Below are positions 1 through 14,000 of a stretch of DNA of 64,000 nt, one piece after another. Position numbers and translations under genes: made by a program. Under the pieces are notes generated by a model. The model searched no databases and had not been told where the DNA came from. It saw only the letters and a program-made list of their open reading frames with translations. The stretch's first letter is position 1. Every line of letters starts with the position of its first letter. The stretch is from Whitmania pigra. Its lineage: Eukaryota > Annelida > Clitellata > Hirudinida > Haemopidae. The stretch spans positions 3,059,501 to 3,123,500 of the forward strand of contig JAJTWR010000481.1 of assembly GCA_021613335.1 (NCBI GenBank). Direction: 5' to 3'.

Positions 1-1503
1 ACCTGTTCTTAGACATGGCAAGGGGTAAGTGGCCTGACCCAAAAAGTTGTGGTCCCCAAACATGTCCTCATCTTGCACCAGGAACCTCACCAGACAGGTG
101 TCGGGGTTAAGGATATCGAAAGTGCACGTTTCGCCATTCCAGGAGGGATTTAAGCCGTTGTCAGCTTTCAAAAGAGATCGAAGTGCACCATTATTTCCAA
201 CCACATGTGTAATCACTTTAAATCACCTTCATCAACATCATTATCACCATCTCCATTTCCGTTGTCATTATCAAAACAAAATATCTAATATTTCTGAGTT
301 AATCAATTCTCATTATTAACATTAATGAAATTATTGATAATAAACAGCTACATTTTGGTTTCGTCTTGTATTTCCCGGAGTCGTAGTCACAGCCAACAAT
401 TTCAACTTCTACAAATGGACAAGAGAGACCTCTTTTTGGTTTGATGAGATGTCGAGCAGCCAGTACCTGTGAGTTAGAGTGGGCAACATAATTAATAACA
501 ATAATAAGTAATAATAATTATTTAATAACAATATTTAAGCGTCGAAAATACAAAATTTTATAATATAGCAAATAAAGAACATACAAACATATAAGCTTTA
601 AAAAATTCAATCAATGCAGGGCACCAGGTGGTCATAAAAATGAAACTCGAATCAACGTGAAATCCTTCCGACCATGATGGTGATGGTGATGGCGGACTTG
701 AGTTGTTTCAAAGTGCCGGCATTGTAAGGGTTGTAGCCATCCACTCTCAAGCAGTCGGGCTGAAGCACGTAACCACACCGTCCGTTCATGAGAAACCGTC
801 CCTCGTTGAGTTGCATCGAGCGATCTAATTGGACAAATTGAAATAGAATTGCATCTCTGAGAGACTCTTTTTTTGTCTAACGATTAATTAGCAGCCTATT
901 ATTATAACTAGAATTGTTAACTGAATAGCAGCAGCAATTAATTAGTGGTCTAATTCTCTAACATGACTCAGAGTTAAAAAGTTATCCTTTCCAAAATAAA
1001 CGAAAATAAAAATCAATTATTAGTTCTAACCTCCGGTCTGGTAGTTGAGGGCAATGAAATGGCACCCGCAGTTCCACATGGGCGTGGGATCATAGTTGGA
1101 GGAGTCTATCCTCTGACCCTTGGGGTAGATTCGGGTCAAGCACTTCTGATTGACAGCCACGAGGGCCGAGATGTTCTGCTTTGCCTGAGATGCTCTGTCG
1201 AATATTCTCGTCTCGGGCAGGGAAAACATTTCGTAGTGGTTCACTTTGCCGGACATCACTTGTTAATTGAAACGATTAAAAAATATAAATATTATAAGTA
1301 AATAAATGAAATTTATGCTCAAGATTATTATCTAGGTAAAATCTAATGTTAAGAGATATTTATAATACTCATTGATAACAATAATCATAATCATAAAAAC
1401 AAAAACAACAATAATAATGATAATAAAGGTTACAATGATGACAATAACAATAATGATAACTATGATAACTAACAATAGTTATAATAAGGGTGATGATACT
1501 GAT

Positions 1504-1556
<53 letters not shown>

Positions 1557-4500
1557 GGGAGATGATCCTGATGTTAGTAATAAATAATCATAATAATAAC
1601 CCTTTTCCTCACTGAACTTGACAGGCTGGCAGTAGACAATGAGGTCCGAAAGTTCTTTGGCAATTTTCATGTTCCTCTCCTTGATGTGGATCTCTTGTAT
1701 CTTGTTGTCATGTTGAGATGACATAAGCGATAATAATTATTTATGATGATGATGGATGTTAACTCACTAGATGCACGTGCACCTACGAGGCCTTGTTTAG
1801 ACAACTCGCAGCGAAGTCGAAAGACAACGAATGGTTGCATAAGCATATCAATTCACTGGTAGACTAATGCTATTTGATAACCATTCAACATCAGCACTAT
1901 TACAAGTTTTAATGAAGATGATAACAGAACCATCACTAAGCTCAACACAACAACACCAATAGGCTTTGAGACACTGACACCTGTAACACCCCTTACCTGC
2001 TTCTCAGCATTCCCACTGCACTCTCTGATTTCTTTCATCCAAGACTGCATTTCTTCCTCAGTGTTAACTCCAATCTCGCGCGCATTTTGAGACTGACTGG
2101 GGCTGATGATGCGGAATACGAACTTGTCTCCAGTTTTCCGGGGCATGCGATCTGAAGGAGAATAAAAAGATGGATTTTAGTTTAGTTTAGAATTTTTACC
2201 CTGGAGTATTCCATGGTAGCCAGTTGCATCTCACCTACAGTGACCCCTATGAGGTCAATGGTGCCTTGCTGTAATCTTCCAAAAGGCATCAAGTCACTGG
2301 GATCCTTCTCCTGCTCCATTTCTTCCACGTAATTTGCCGGAAACCACCCAGCTCTCTTTCCACCATAATCACCTCTCCACCTGATGTCAATTAATTCGAT
2401 TAGCAGACCACCTCACATTAACAGTCATCACCATCACCACCACTTTCATCATCATCATCGTTATAAGCACAAGCATTATCATCATCTTTACCATCACTAA
2501 CCATCCTCCATCTTCCTTTTGGACATTTGAAATGATGGCGTGCTTACAAAATGTCAGTTCATCATCTCTTGAAGCTCTGTAGTCGTAGAGAGCTCGAACC
2601 TTTGCCTGGAAATTTGGATCTTACAATTAATTGCAACTAAGTTACAATTAATTACAATTAATAAATGTCACAAAATAATAAATGCTTGAACCATCTTCAC
2701 CACCTCTAAACATCATCATCATCATCATCATAAAAAAATATAGTTAAATAATTAGACTTACTTGAGCTTCAATGTCGTTTGGAATTTGGTAAAGTCCACT
2801 GGAATATATGCTGCCCTCGTCTCTGTCCTGTTATTCAAATGTCTTTGTTACTAAGCAACATAACACCTCAATATTAACTTTATCAAGGAAATGTCTTTCT
2901 TAATAATAATATCTCAAAAATTAATAAACTAATTTACTTAAGCGATCAGTTTATTATCGCTGGACTCAATTATGCCCGTTTTAACATCATAAAATCGAAA
3001 CGGATCCGAACTAACAGTTCCCAGTTCCCTGAGCAGCCTGTCTGTGGCGGCATACTTGAGCTTCATGTTTCGATAGAGAGGGTGGTTCTTGTAGTAGTTC
3101 ACCAAATCAATGAGGGTCTCGAAGGTGGCATTGCCGATGATGAACAGGCGACCTTCCTGCTTGATCCGACAGTGTTTGATCTTCCCGTTGCCTCTGAATG
3201 GGACGTGGCTTACTTACTTAATAACATGGTTTCACGTGGCATACTTTAAATTATCTTAGATGTTCAATTCACTTTAATTATATAAATAAATAAATAATTA
3301 AATATGGCATACTTACTTAATAGCATAATTACTTATTGCATGCCTTTTTCCTAATCAGAATTACATAATTTTTCACTGTTTTCGCCATCATTCTACTGTT
3401 AAGTGACCCTACCAATAACAAGGTATTGAGCACCTGAATGAGATGGCATATTGGGATGGATCAGGATCTCTGGAGCTTGGCAGCCTCCTCCTCACCAAAA
3501 ACACTCCATCCTGGTGGATCCGAGACAGCTTGTCCTCTGCATCTTCTCTGCTCAGTCTCTCGTAATACCACCTGACAATGATTACACCAAACATCAATGG
3601 GTTTAGAACAGATTAACTATTAACAGATTAATTTTAATCAATCGACAATTGATTCGATTACAGCCAGTACGGCTAACACCAATCACGAATGAATCTTAAA
3701 GCTTACTCCTTGTCCCTATGGGACTCAGGCTGAGGTACTGGCTCAGTGAGGATCTGATTGAAATTATAACTCTTGAGTGGATTCTGCCTGTAATAGCTAA
3801 TGAGGTTGTAGAGGCTGTCAAACAACTTCGGCTCGATTAGATAGTACATGAGCTTTCCTCTCTCGTGCTTCGATCTGATTCGACAGTGATTGGACTGGCC
3901 CTGCCTCCTGAGTTAAATTCATAAACAATGGCTATTGTCACCTGAACATATATCACTGAAGATCTACATATCATTGAAGAAGATCATGAGAAGTCACTAG
4001 CCATGAACACAAAATAGAGGTCCCATCCAAAAAAATAAACGACAAATTTTTGTTTGTGGTCATATACAATTTGTTTACATTGCAAATAAAAGAAGAAATA
4101 AATTGAATTTTGGAAAGGCTTAGCAATATTCATAATCAAAGTACAACAGACAAAGTAATAATCCTAAATAACATAATAATTAATCTATTGTTATTACTAT
4201 TAATTACCATTTTTTGTTATTAATCAATTACCACACTCACCAGAAAGAAAGGCTAAAATCTCCAACAAAGGTTTCACTTTCCCTAACGAGGAATGTCCCA
4301 TCTCCGAGGTCCGAAAACTCCCTCAGGAGTCCCTCTGCCTCCTGCCTGCCTCCCGGCAGTTTCCTATGGAACCACTTCTCGGAAAAATGCATTTCGTGCT
4401 TCGGCTTCTGCTAAAATAAAATGAGACGGAGATCGGTCGTGGGAAAGGTAGCAATTGTTGTTCTCAGATTAAAAAGCCTTTTGTAAGAGAATCGTAAAAA

Positions 4501-7283
4501 TAATAATGAATAGCCACGCTAACAGAGTTGGGAGAGAGTGGCTGATTGAGATCATCATCGTTGCAGTCGTCCGCCTCCTGTGTCTCGTCCTCTGGCTTTT
4601 CCGTCTGCTCGGTGTAGTGCAGTTTCGTCGGGGTCAGCATGAAGAAGTGAGGCTGCCACTTCTGTGGGGGAGATAAGCGTGTGTTTTAAAATATCTACTC
4701 TACCATTTCAAGCAGAAATCTTGATTTTTTTATTTTAACAACTAATAATAATAATAATAATAATATAATAATAATAATAACATTGTCAATGGGATCTTGT
4801 ATGTATAGGATTCCATTCTTCACTGAATTTGCCAAAACAGTTTCAGTCAAGCTGACTGTAAAAGCAAAACATAGCAATTAATAAAATCATTCAACTTAAA
4901 TAAATAAATAAATAATCCCTACATTGTATTGCATTAAATTTCTAAAAGGTTACTAGAAACTGGTCTAAAGCCAACTTGTGGCCAAACACTTGTGAATCAT
5001 TTGATTGATTGACTTTATAAAAAAAAAGAGAGAGATAGATAGATAGAGAGAGAGAAAGAGAAAGAGAACATTAAGTCTTCCTTGGCTAGAAAATGTTTTT
5101 TTAGTTTGAACAATGCACTAGAAAATTTGTTTTAAAAGTTTTAAAAGTACGAAGTGAATATTGCATAAACAACAATTCATTGTTACATAGCTATTGAAAT
5201 TAAGTGCTGACATTGTGAGAATGCTTAACAGGTTTAACTCAAAGCTAAACCTTGAAACGACTAAACGCGCATCTCTTACTCACCTTCATCTGATTTCACC
5301 ATACCAGACGTGTCGCCCTCGGGCAGTTTTTTGTGCTGCGGAGAAAAATAAACTTTGAATAAATAAATAAAAAACAAGCTTTAAATTTAAGCTTTATAAA
5401 TATCAGTGTGTTAATTAGTTCACATCAGCCTAAATGATTATCATAAATAACTTAATTATTTATAGTTTTAACATTGCCACCTTTATCTTATCAACGACGA
5501 TTACTCATGAAATGAGTCATTTATAAACTACTATCATTAGCATCGTTATACCTTGATTATGATCTTCCTCTTCAGTTTGTTAGGAGACGGCATGACATTG
5601 GAGTTGGCAGAGAGAGATTCGGTCAAGAGGTCATCGCCAAAAATGTCCTTGAAAGCCGTGGCCATGTTCCTCTGTTGGGGTATGGTGCAGTGGTTCTCTA
5701 TCGACAGTATCAACGGAAATCTGCAAGGACCGTGGAATGGTTTATGTGCAAGGAAAATAGGAGCAGAAAATCAATGACAACGATGAAACATTCATTGGGA
5801 CTGTGACTTTGCAATAGCCTGACTGGGAATAAACATCGACAAATCATTATTAGAATAGATAAATAAAGATAAGAATTAAAACAAAAATGTCACAAACTCT
5901 GAAGCAACCCAAGCATGTTCTTTGATGGTCTTGAGCACATCCATGAATCTGATCTTTGTGGTGAGAGTGTGTCCGTGGAAGATGTGAGGGTAGCCATCAG
6001 GACCATCCCAACAATCCACTGAATTTCAGGAAGCGTTTCATCATCATCATCATCATCCTCGTTGTAGTCATCCCTATCTTCATCACTACCATCATCCTTA
6101 TTATCATAAGTACAGCCACTATCATCATGACTTTTATCATCATTATCATACCATCTTCTTCTTCATCAAAAGCCACTGTCACCACCATTATCTGCTTCTG
6201 TCTTATGGACAACCACATGACCACATCATGACACAATCATCAAGTTATGCCCAGGACATCCAGGTATTTAATAAAATACTACTACTGACAAGAGGAACTT
6301 TCATTCAAACGTACATTCAATGCATCTGCAGCCCATTCTGAGGACCCTGGCATAAGCATCCGTTGACGACTCACTCTTTATCTGATCTCCAGTAAGGTAC
6401 CTGGATGACGATAGTGATCATGATGATGACGACGGTGGAGACGGTAGCGAAGGTGATGATGATGATGGTGGTGGTGTTGATGAAATGAGAAAACAATTAA
6501 TGGAGGCATTACATAATAAACATACTGCAGTAATGAATAATTGATTCTGCATTACGAGAACATCAATGAAGCGATTAGATGAAGTAGTGACTGGATGATG
6601 ACTGGGCGGTTTCGGTTGTGATAGCTGATAGCATATATAGGTGTACCTACGTGTTGTGAGAAGATGCTATCCAATAATGAGTCAGTGGATGATCCATGTC
6701 CTGAATGACAGCATTGTGCATCTCATTGAAGATGCAGTTGCTCTTGGAAAATAGGTAGTCACAAAACTGCAACAATAACAAAATTGATCAAGTTTTGTGG
6801 TAATTCAGCATTGTCACATCGTTGCATTTGAGGTACAAGAATGTGTGCATTTATTGTCATCATCATGACACAGGGAGTGAGTGAGTGTGACATACCTCAG
6901 CGATGGTGAAATGATTTTGTAGCTGTCCATAAGGGTTGTCCAGATAATCTGTCATCATTTTCCTTGTCACCTCCAGGTCCACACAAATCTGTTCCTGCAG
7001 TCAATGTAATATCATTAAGGCATAAGACATTAAATTAAGACTGTTCAATGTCATTATTAATAACTGTGAAAGCACAAATGTTAATCTATCAACAATTAGA
7101 AATGCTTCAAAATGTTATAAGTTATACAATTTGTACAAGTTAATCAGAAAGGCATTGTTAAAAGCGTCAATAACATCCAAAGACTCGCCTTTTGCTCCGA
7201 GATCATGAAGTCTTTGAAATCTTCAAGTTTAATTGTGGTTCTGAAATTAAAATTCATAAAAATAATCATGTTATTGTTATTGT

Positions 7284-7328
<45 letters not shown>

Positions 7329-7974
7329 GATGATGATGATGACGACGACGATGATTACAAGAATGGTGAGAACTAGCTATTATGTATACTCATATACACA
7401 AGCAGGAAATGCAATACTAATTTGAAGAAGAAATTCACCAAGAAATTCTGAAGTTCAGCTAAAACAATCTTACTTCCTTTGAATGTACTGCTGAAGAAGA
7501 TCTGGCATATTCTTGTGAAAAACAGACGAATTCAAGTAAATTTTTAATTGTTAAAAAATTACATAAATTAAATAAATTCAAGTCTTGATTAAATCGGTCT
7601 TGGAATTGGTTAGTTCCAAACTATTTAATCCTTGAGATCATCAAACAGCACTTCAACAAACAATGGATCAAAAGAATTCTCTGAACAAAATTTTCTATTA
7701 AACCATACAATAATAACAGATACTGAGATGTGCAATGAACTTGAATTTACAACCCAGTTACACCACATTCCAAAAAAACTACAAAGATCTTGCTGAATTC
7801 ATGGAGATGACCAAATTGTGTGTCATTAACGAAACAATGGATGGAAAATTCAGCTTACAAATCTAAATGTCAGCTAATCACTTTTCCTAATTCTCACTAA
7901 CAAGTTTATAATCACAAACTCATTCAGTGAACCAACTGCTTCATTCATCCAAACTGACCAATAACAACAACAAT

Positions 7975-8055
<81 letters not shown>

Positions 8056-11000
8056 TTTCAGCTCACCAGGAGCAGGAGTTTCTGATAAAAAGCTTTGAAT
8101 CCCTCAAAGTTCAAGTCTTTCCACTCTGGATCCACCTCCTATTGTTAAGATGGAAGAGATAGTTCATCACTAAATACTCAATTTATGTTCAATGAATGTT
8201 CTCATTGCAATAATCAATAACCAAGCTTTCATTAAATCCAATCTAGCATTAAAATCTATTATACTTGCAATCATTTTAATCAAATGTTCTATGTTCTTAA
8301 AATCATCCTCTCAGAAGATAGACCTAGATAATCACGTCGTTGCCAAAACAAGATGAACGTTGGTAATAAGAAATCTTTCAGTGAAATATCATTACTTGGT
8401 ATAGGTCTTTTATTTTACTGTTGGACAATTTCAAGTTTATCTGCATCAGCCATAACTTCAAATCTCTCATGCAAATGCTGCAATTGATATTTAATAACAA
8501 TTCCACATGTTTATCTAAGCTCACCAAATAGACATTAATTTAACAAGTTCGTAAATCCAGAATAAAATAAAGTAACATTTCCATGATTAATTGACTAACG
8601 AATCATTTCTCTCCATCTTGTAATATTCTTTTCTGAGCCACCTATTAATTGATAAAATAATTAAATAACTAATAATTCAAAATGAACAAAAATATTGTAT
8701 TTTTAGTTATACAGAAAAAGTTAATGCTAAAATAAAGACAATATTATCATAACGTCATGCTGGTAATTACGCATAATGAGGAAGCAATTGTAATACAACC
8801 ACAACCACAGCGTAACAGCTTATGTAAATTTAACCTTGAATTGTGCCACAGAAAGGTTTGTTAGCCCTGCAATAATTCATTGCTGGACAAATACAGGAGC
8901 ACGTGCAATAACAAAACAAACAAAGGCCTCATATAAGCAACTGGCAAGTGTCCTGATTCCAGATGATGAGGTTAAACATAACAGAAGTACTGAATTTGGT
9001 TTTCCCACAATTCTAATAATAAAATCCACACATTAGTTTCTTCCTGCATCATTTTCGACATAAGAATCAGAAATGTAAGTTGCTTAGATATTAGAGGTTA
9101 CAATGTCAAATTGTGTCGCTTATTTATTATGCTAATTTCTGATGCGGTTTATGCGTGCATTACAACAAACGAAGCCAAGTAATGTAACCACAATCGCAGG
9201 AAAATATTGGTGCTTTTGTATAAAATAGAATAAATGTCCTAAAGATTTATGCCTCAAAGTTCAAGCATTGAAAAGTTGTAATGGTTTAAATTTTAACATT
9301 TAACATTAAAATGGATCAGATTCAAGAATTTTTTTATTTTAAATATTTTAAAGTTTTTTAACGCAAACAATGGCTTACAAGTCCACAAAACTTTAGTCAA
9401 ATTGAAAAAAATTGATAAATGTCTGCTGGACATGATGATGATGGTGGCTGTGGTGGTGATGATGATGCTGGCTATGACGATGTCATCTTATCTTAACGAT
9501 AAGAATTTGTCACTTTCTAATTTCTTCTATCCAAAATAAAGCCAAAACTGCACATCTCTACACTGTGTATTATTACCACGCACTCTGCATATTTTTATTA
9601 AACATCCATAATTACATTTTTTATACTGTATATTCCTCCGTAACGCAACTCCTTCCACTCCCGTAATTACGACCGTCCTGAATTGGGTTCGCCTCCATCA
9701 AATGCCCATTGGGGTTTTTTTTCTGTTTACTGCTTTTCCGATAGATAACGCCCACCCGCACGTCAATTATATTGACAACCTGCCATCACAGGCATTATCT
9801 GACAATCCTCGTTATCCATGCAATCAGCATCTCTAGTAGATGATTACAATTTTTATAAGGCGCAATGAACCATCAGCTTTTGTAATTCTGTACAGTATTA
9901 ATAATTCATGATGTTGATACTATTTATTATTTATTAATAATTCATAATGCTGATAATATTTATTATTTGTACAAATGTCTGTAAATCTTTAATAATTCAT
10001 AATGCTGATATTATTTATTATTTGTACAAATGTCTGTACAGTATTAATAATTCATAATGCTTATATTATTTATTATTTGTACAAATGTCTGTACAGTATT
10101 AATAATTCATGATGCTGATAATATTTATTATTTGTACAAATGTCTGTAAATCTTTAATAATTCATAATGCTGATATTATTTATTATTTGTACAAATGTCT
10201 GTAAATCTTTAATCCATTACATCCAATTACAATGCTTTGTGATGCCATCCATGCCGAACTTCCTCTTCTGCAATACCTGCATGTAAGGTATCGTAATCAT
10301 CACAACATCATTACCATGGTTCTTACTTTTCTTAATAAAACTTTTAAAAAAGAAATGGTCCCTTCAACAAGCAAAAAGTCATCGAACATTAAATTACATT
10401 GCAAGTGAGTCACGTCACAGTTGTCAGATTGACAGGTTATAAGTTATACACGGGCAGACTCAACCTTGCAAAGGGCTTGTTGTTACAAGCAGACCCTTTC
10501 TTAATGGTCACTGAAAGAGATAAGATTAGAATAAAGAGATAAATGTAGAACACTTAAGACCCAAAGAGTGATGGCTCGTGAAGTAAATATATCAAGATAT
10601 TGACTGACTTGGATCCTCGTTAAATCTTTTACACGAGATCTTTAAATATCATCCCCGCCATTATAAGCATGCTTATTTAAAATTAGCCAATTGACAATTT
10701 ATTTGTCATACATATCTAAGAAATTGAAGCAAAACCCATATTCATAACAGTCATATAACTGTCATACGGTGGATCTATGACTAATTCTTCATGTTTATTT
10801 ATTTACTTTCTGCTAATAACTTTGAAATATTAGCAGTCATGTTTTTAAAATACTTATCCAGGCACCAAAATGATTTGATGCTCTTTGGGATTGTTTTTAT
10901 TTTTATGAATGAAATACTTTGATGTGCATTCTCCTTTATTATCATTGCATGCAAATGAGAAAAAGTTCAAATAGTTTTTAGTAATCACAAGCCCACACAT

Positions 11001-14000
11001 ACTTATGGTAATTAGTTTCTGAAGCCAGTCACCAATTCAAATCTAATTTCAAACTCCCACTCAGTGGGACAGACAATCCATAAATGCAAAACACTTCATC
11101 CAATTCCAGGATGAGACGAAAGTCCACAATTGCACATGGAGGAAATGCTTTAAAGAGCAAAATAAAGACTATTATGGCAAGAGTTTAACAGCAACAGCTT
11201 TTTAATGTTTGTTGAGAACTGGTCCATTTCTAAGAAAGATGTTGCAACTATAAATTAAGTTGAAACATTTATTTCATCTTCTTTCTTAGCAAGTTGGCCA
11301 ACATCATTCAATGCCAATGCAGAACATTAAATATTCAGCAAATTATATTCTATAAATACCATCATTGTCTTAGACATATATATATATATGTAAATGTTCT
11401 AATCCGTATGATCGATATAATCGAGAAAGTGAAGAACCCTCCCTGTGAGAAAGAACACAAACTATCATAACCATGTTAAATGCTTACTTTCCCAACAAAA
11501 TTTTAAATTTAGATCAAAACAGAAATCATGTATTTATTGTATTCATCAGAAACAGTCAAACATTCTTTTAAATATTATGATGATATTATATTTAAAAGTC
11601 AACATTAGCAATATGTTGTAGATGATACTTTTTTGTTTACAACTTCTTATAAAGAAATGTTTGCAAATAAATTCTCAAAATTTATGGAACAAAAATCAAA
11701 TCCAAACAAACAAAAAATAAAGACAAACCTCTCTATTTGTAGTGGGGTGCTGGAATTTTTGGTGTCATGGATGAGCCTAGGAAGGCACTTCATCCACTTC
11801 TCATAATCTGAGGCAGAGGGTACTGAATATCAAAAGAGAATTAAAAAAAACATGAATTTATTTTTATTTACTTAACATAAATCACTAACAAAATCAAGTC
11901 GTGCTGAACCAAACAGGTTATTAGTAAAAGTTTGTTTATTTCTTTATCAGTTGCTGTGGCTCAAGATCAAAGTAATTATTTTTAATTAATCCTTAAGTTA
12001 CAAACTTCAAACTATTCTAATGAAAATGCTTCTAGTTCACAAATCTAGGCTAAACAGTAACCAGATATTATTTATAATAGATAGAGAACATCTAAACCAA
12101 TTAATGGACCTTTCAGAGTTAGAGAACACAATTACTAAATAAAAGTCCTTTAATATCCAGTTAATATGCAGAACTAGTCCAAATGTATCAGGAAATATAC
12201 TACAGTTCTGGTAAAAATAAATCAATATTGTATAATAACAATGTGCTTAAATATCTTGTTAAACATTTACTAATAGTATTCATATCTGCAATGACAAGTA
12301 AAAAAACAGCCAATATAAAATTGCCAATAAAATAAAAATGATGTCAATACTATCCAAACATATCATCACTATCAATAAAATGCTGTTTTTATGAATAAAA
12401 TTATGTTTGACCTCTAGCCAAAAGGAGAACATGGATCAAGATCCAATTCAGGCCCCTCAATCTATCAAAAGGGAGGAGTAACAGAACACAACAGCGTAAG
12501 TCGATAAAGTATGAACCTCTCTTCCACCTCGTATCTAATCTCACCCTTCTACGTCCAACCACTTTCTTGTAGAGGCTCAAGAATAATGGCCTAGTGTCGA
12601 TACATTTATTAGAAAACCACATTTCATTTGACCTGTAGATTAGCCAGATTAAATCAAATTGGCATCATAGTGGACATTTTTATAAAACCAATTAATAGAA
12701 ATTAGATGATTCATACCCTAGATATTCATATCGTAATTCACATAAATAGAAGAACTCAAGTCATTTGCTCGGCAAAATTGTTCAAGTATTCAATTATGAA
12801 AAATATTTTGATAGAAATTATTCAGACCAGAAAAATATGACATACGATATGGGGTATCGCTATGCAATCACTGCTTGTCAATAGCCAAATGTCAAACAAG
12901 TAATAAATGAAACAAACATTACACAAATGGGTTCCATTTATGATCACAATAATCACAGTTGACAAATTAATAGAAAATACTGGTAAAGCAAACAGCTACA
13001 TTGAGAGGCATAATTCTAAATACAACATGGTTTAGCCATTGCTAAATGGCTAAAAATGTTTGGAATCAATAGCATTATATATGGATCAACATAACATATG
13101 GAGTTGCTCTTTAAAGAAAGATAAATATGTAAATGTTCATACACAATTTGAACATTTGAACAAACAACATTCGATAGACAGTGCAATAAGTTGAGTTATA
13201 TCTAAACGTAAATAAAAGCAGACAAAGCTTTTGCATTTTATCATAATTGCAATAGCTCGCACCTTCACAAAAGAACAAGAGTCCATGGATATTTCCACTT
13301 GTGGATGGTCTTGGGAGCTGGAATTGGCACCAGGACAGGAAAAGCAAACAGAAAATGGCAAACAAAGCCCATGGATGAGTGCCCATATGAGCACCATCCA
13401 TCCATTCTGAGTACATGTGCAAAGCACAAACACTCATTCACTGGCTATAGGTAAAGAATAAGCCCATAGCTTGCAATGAAGTGTCAAAGCAAAGGCATTG
13501 CAGTTATTATAAATAAATATTTCTTAATAAATATAATGAAAAATTATAAAATAAATCTAGTAAAACATTAAACATTCAACATTGGTGGCAATTCAAATAA
13601 ATCTAAAGAAATTACGTATTTAATGGTTACATTTTTATCATCATCATCATCATCATCAACATCACCAACATCTTCTCATGCTGCCAACTTTCACTTGCAT
13701 TAAAACCACAATCATATTGAGGTAAGACTTCAATTTCAGATCCTCACACTGATTTAGCATTTATTTTGTAATGGTTTATCAGGGTCTATTATTTATTCAA
13801 CTCAGCAAAAATAATAGAAGTTATTATTACAACAGAGATTTGGTCACAAACAACTCTGCTATTCATTTAATCACTTCAGAACATTAAAAGATCTAGTCAA
13901 TAATTATTTATTCTAGATGTTATCCAAAATTATTTATTAAGCTAAATGGTAAAAACTATTGCATCAAAGTAATAATAATGTTAATGTTAAAAACAAGCAA

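Noticed and set aside
13111..13437. Two overlapping minus-strand frames of about 100 codons
   Set aside because: Inside a PLC-gamma intron, no domain, and two frames open together, suggesting base composition.
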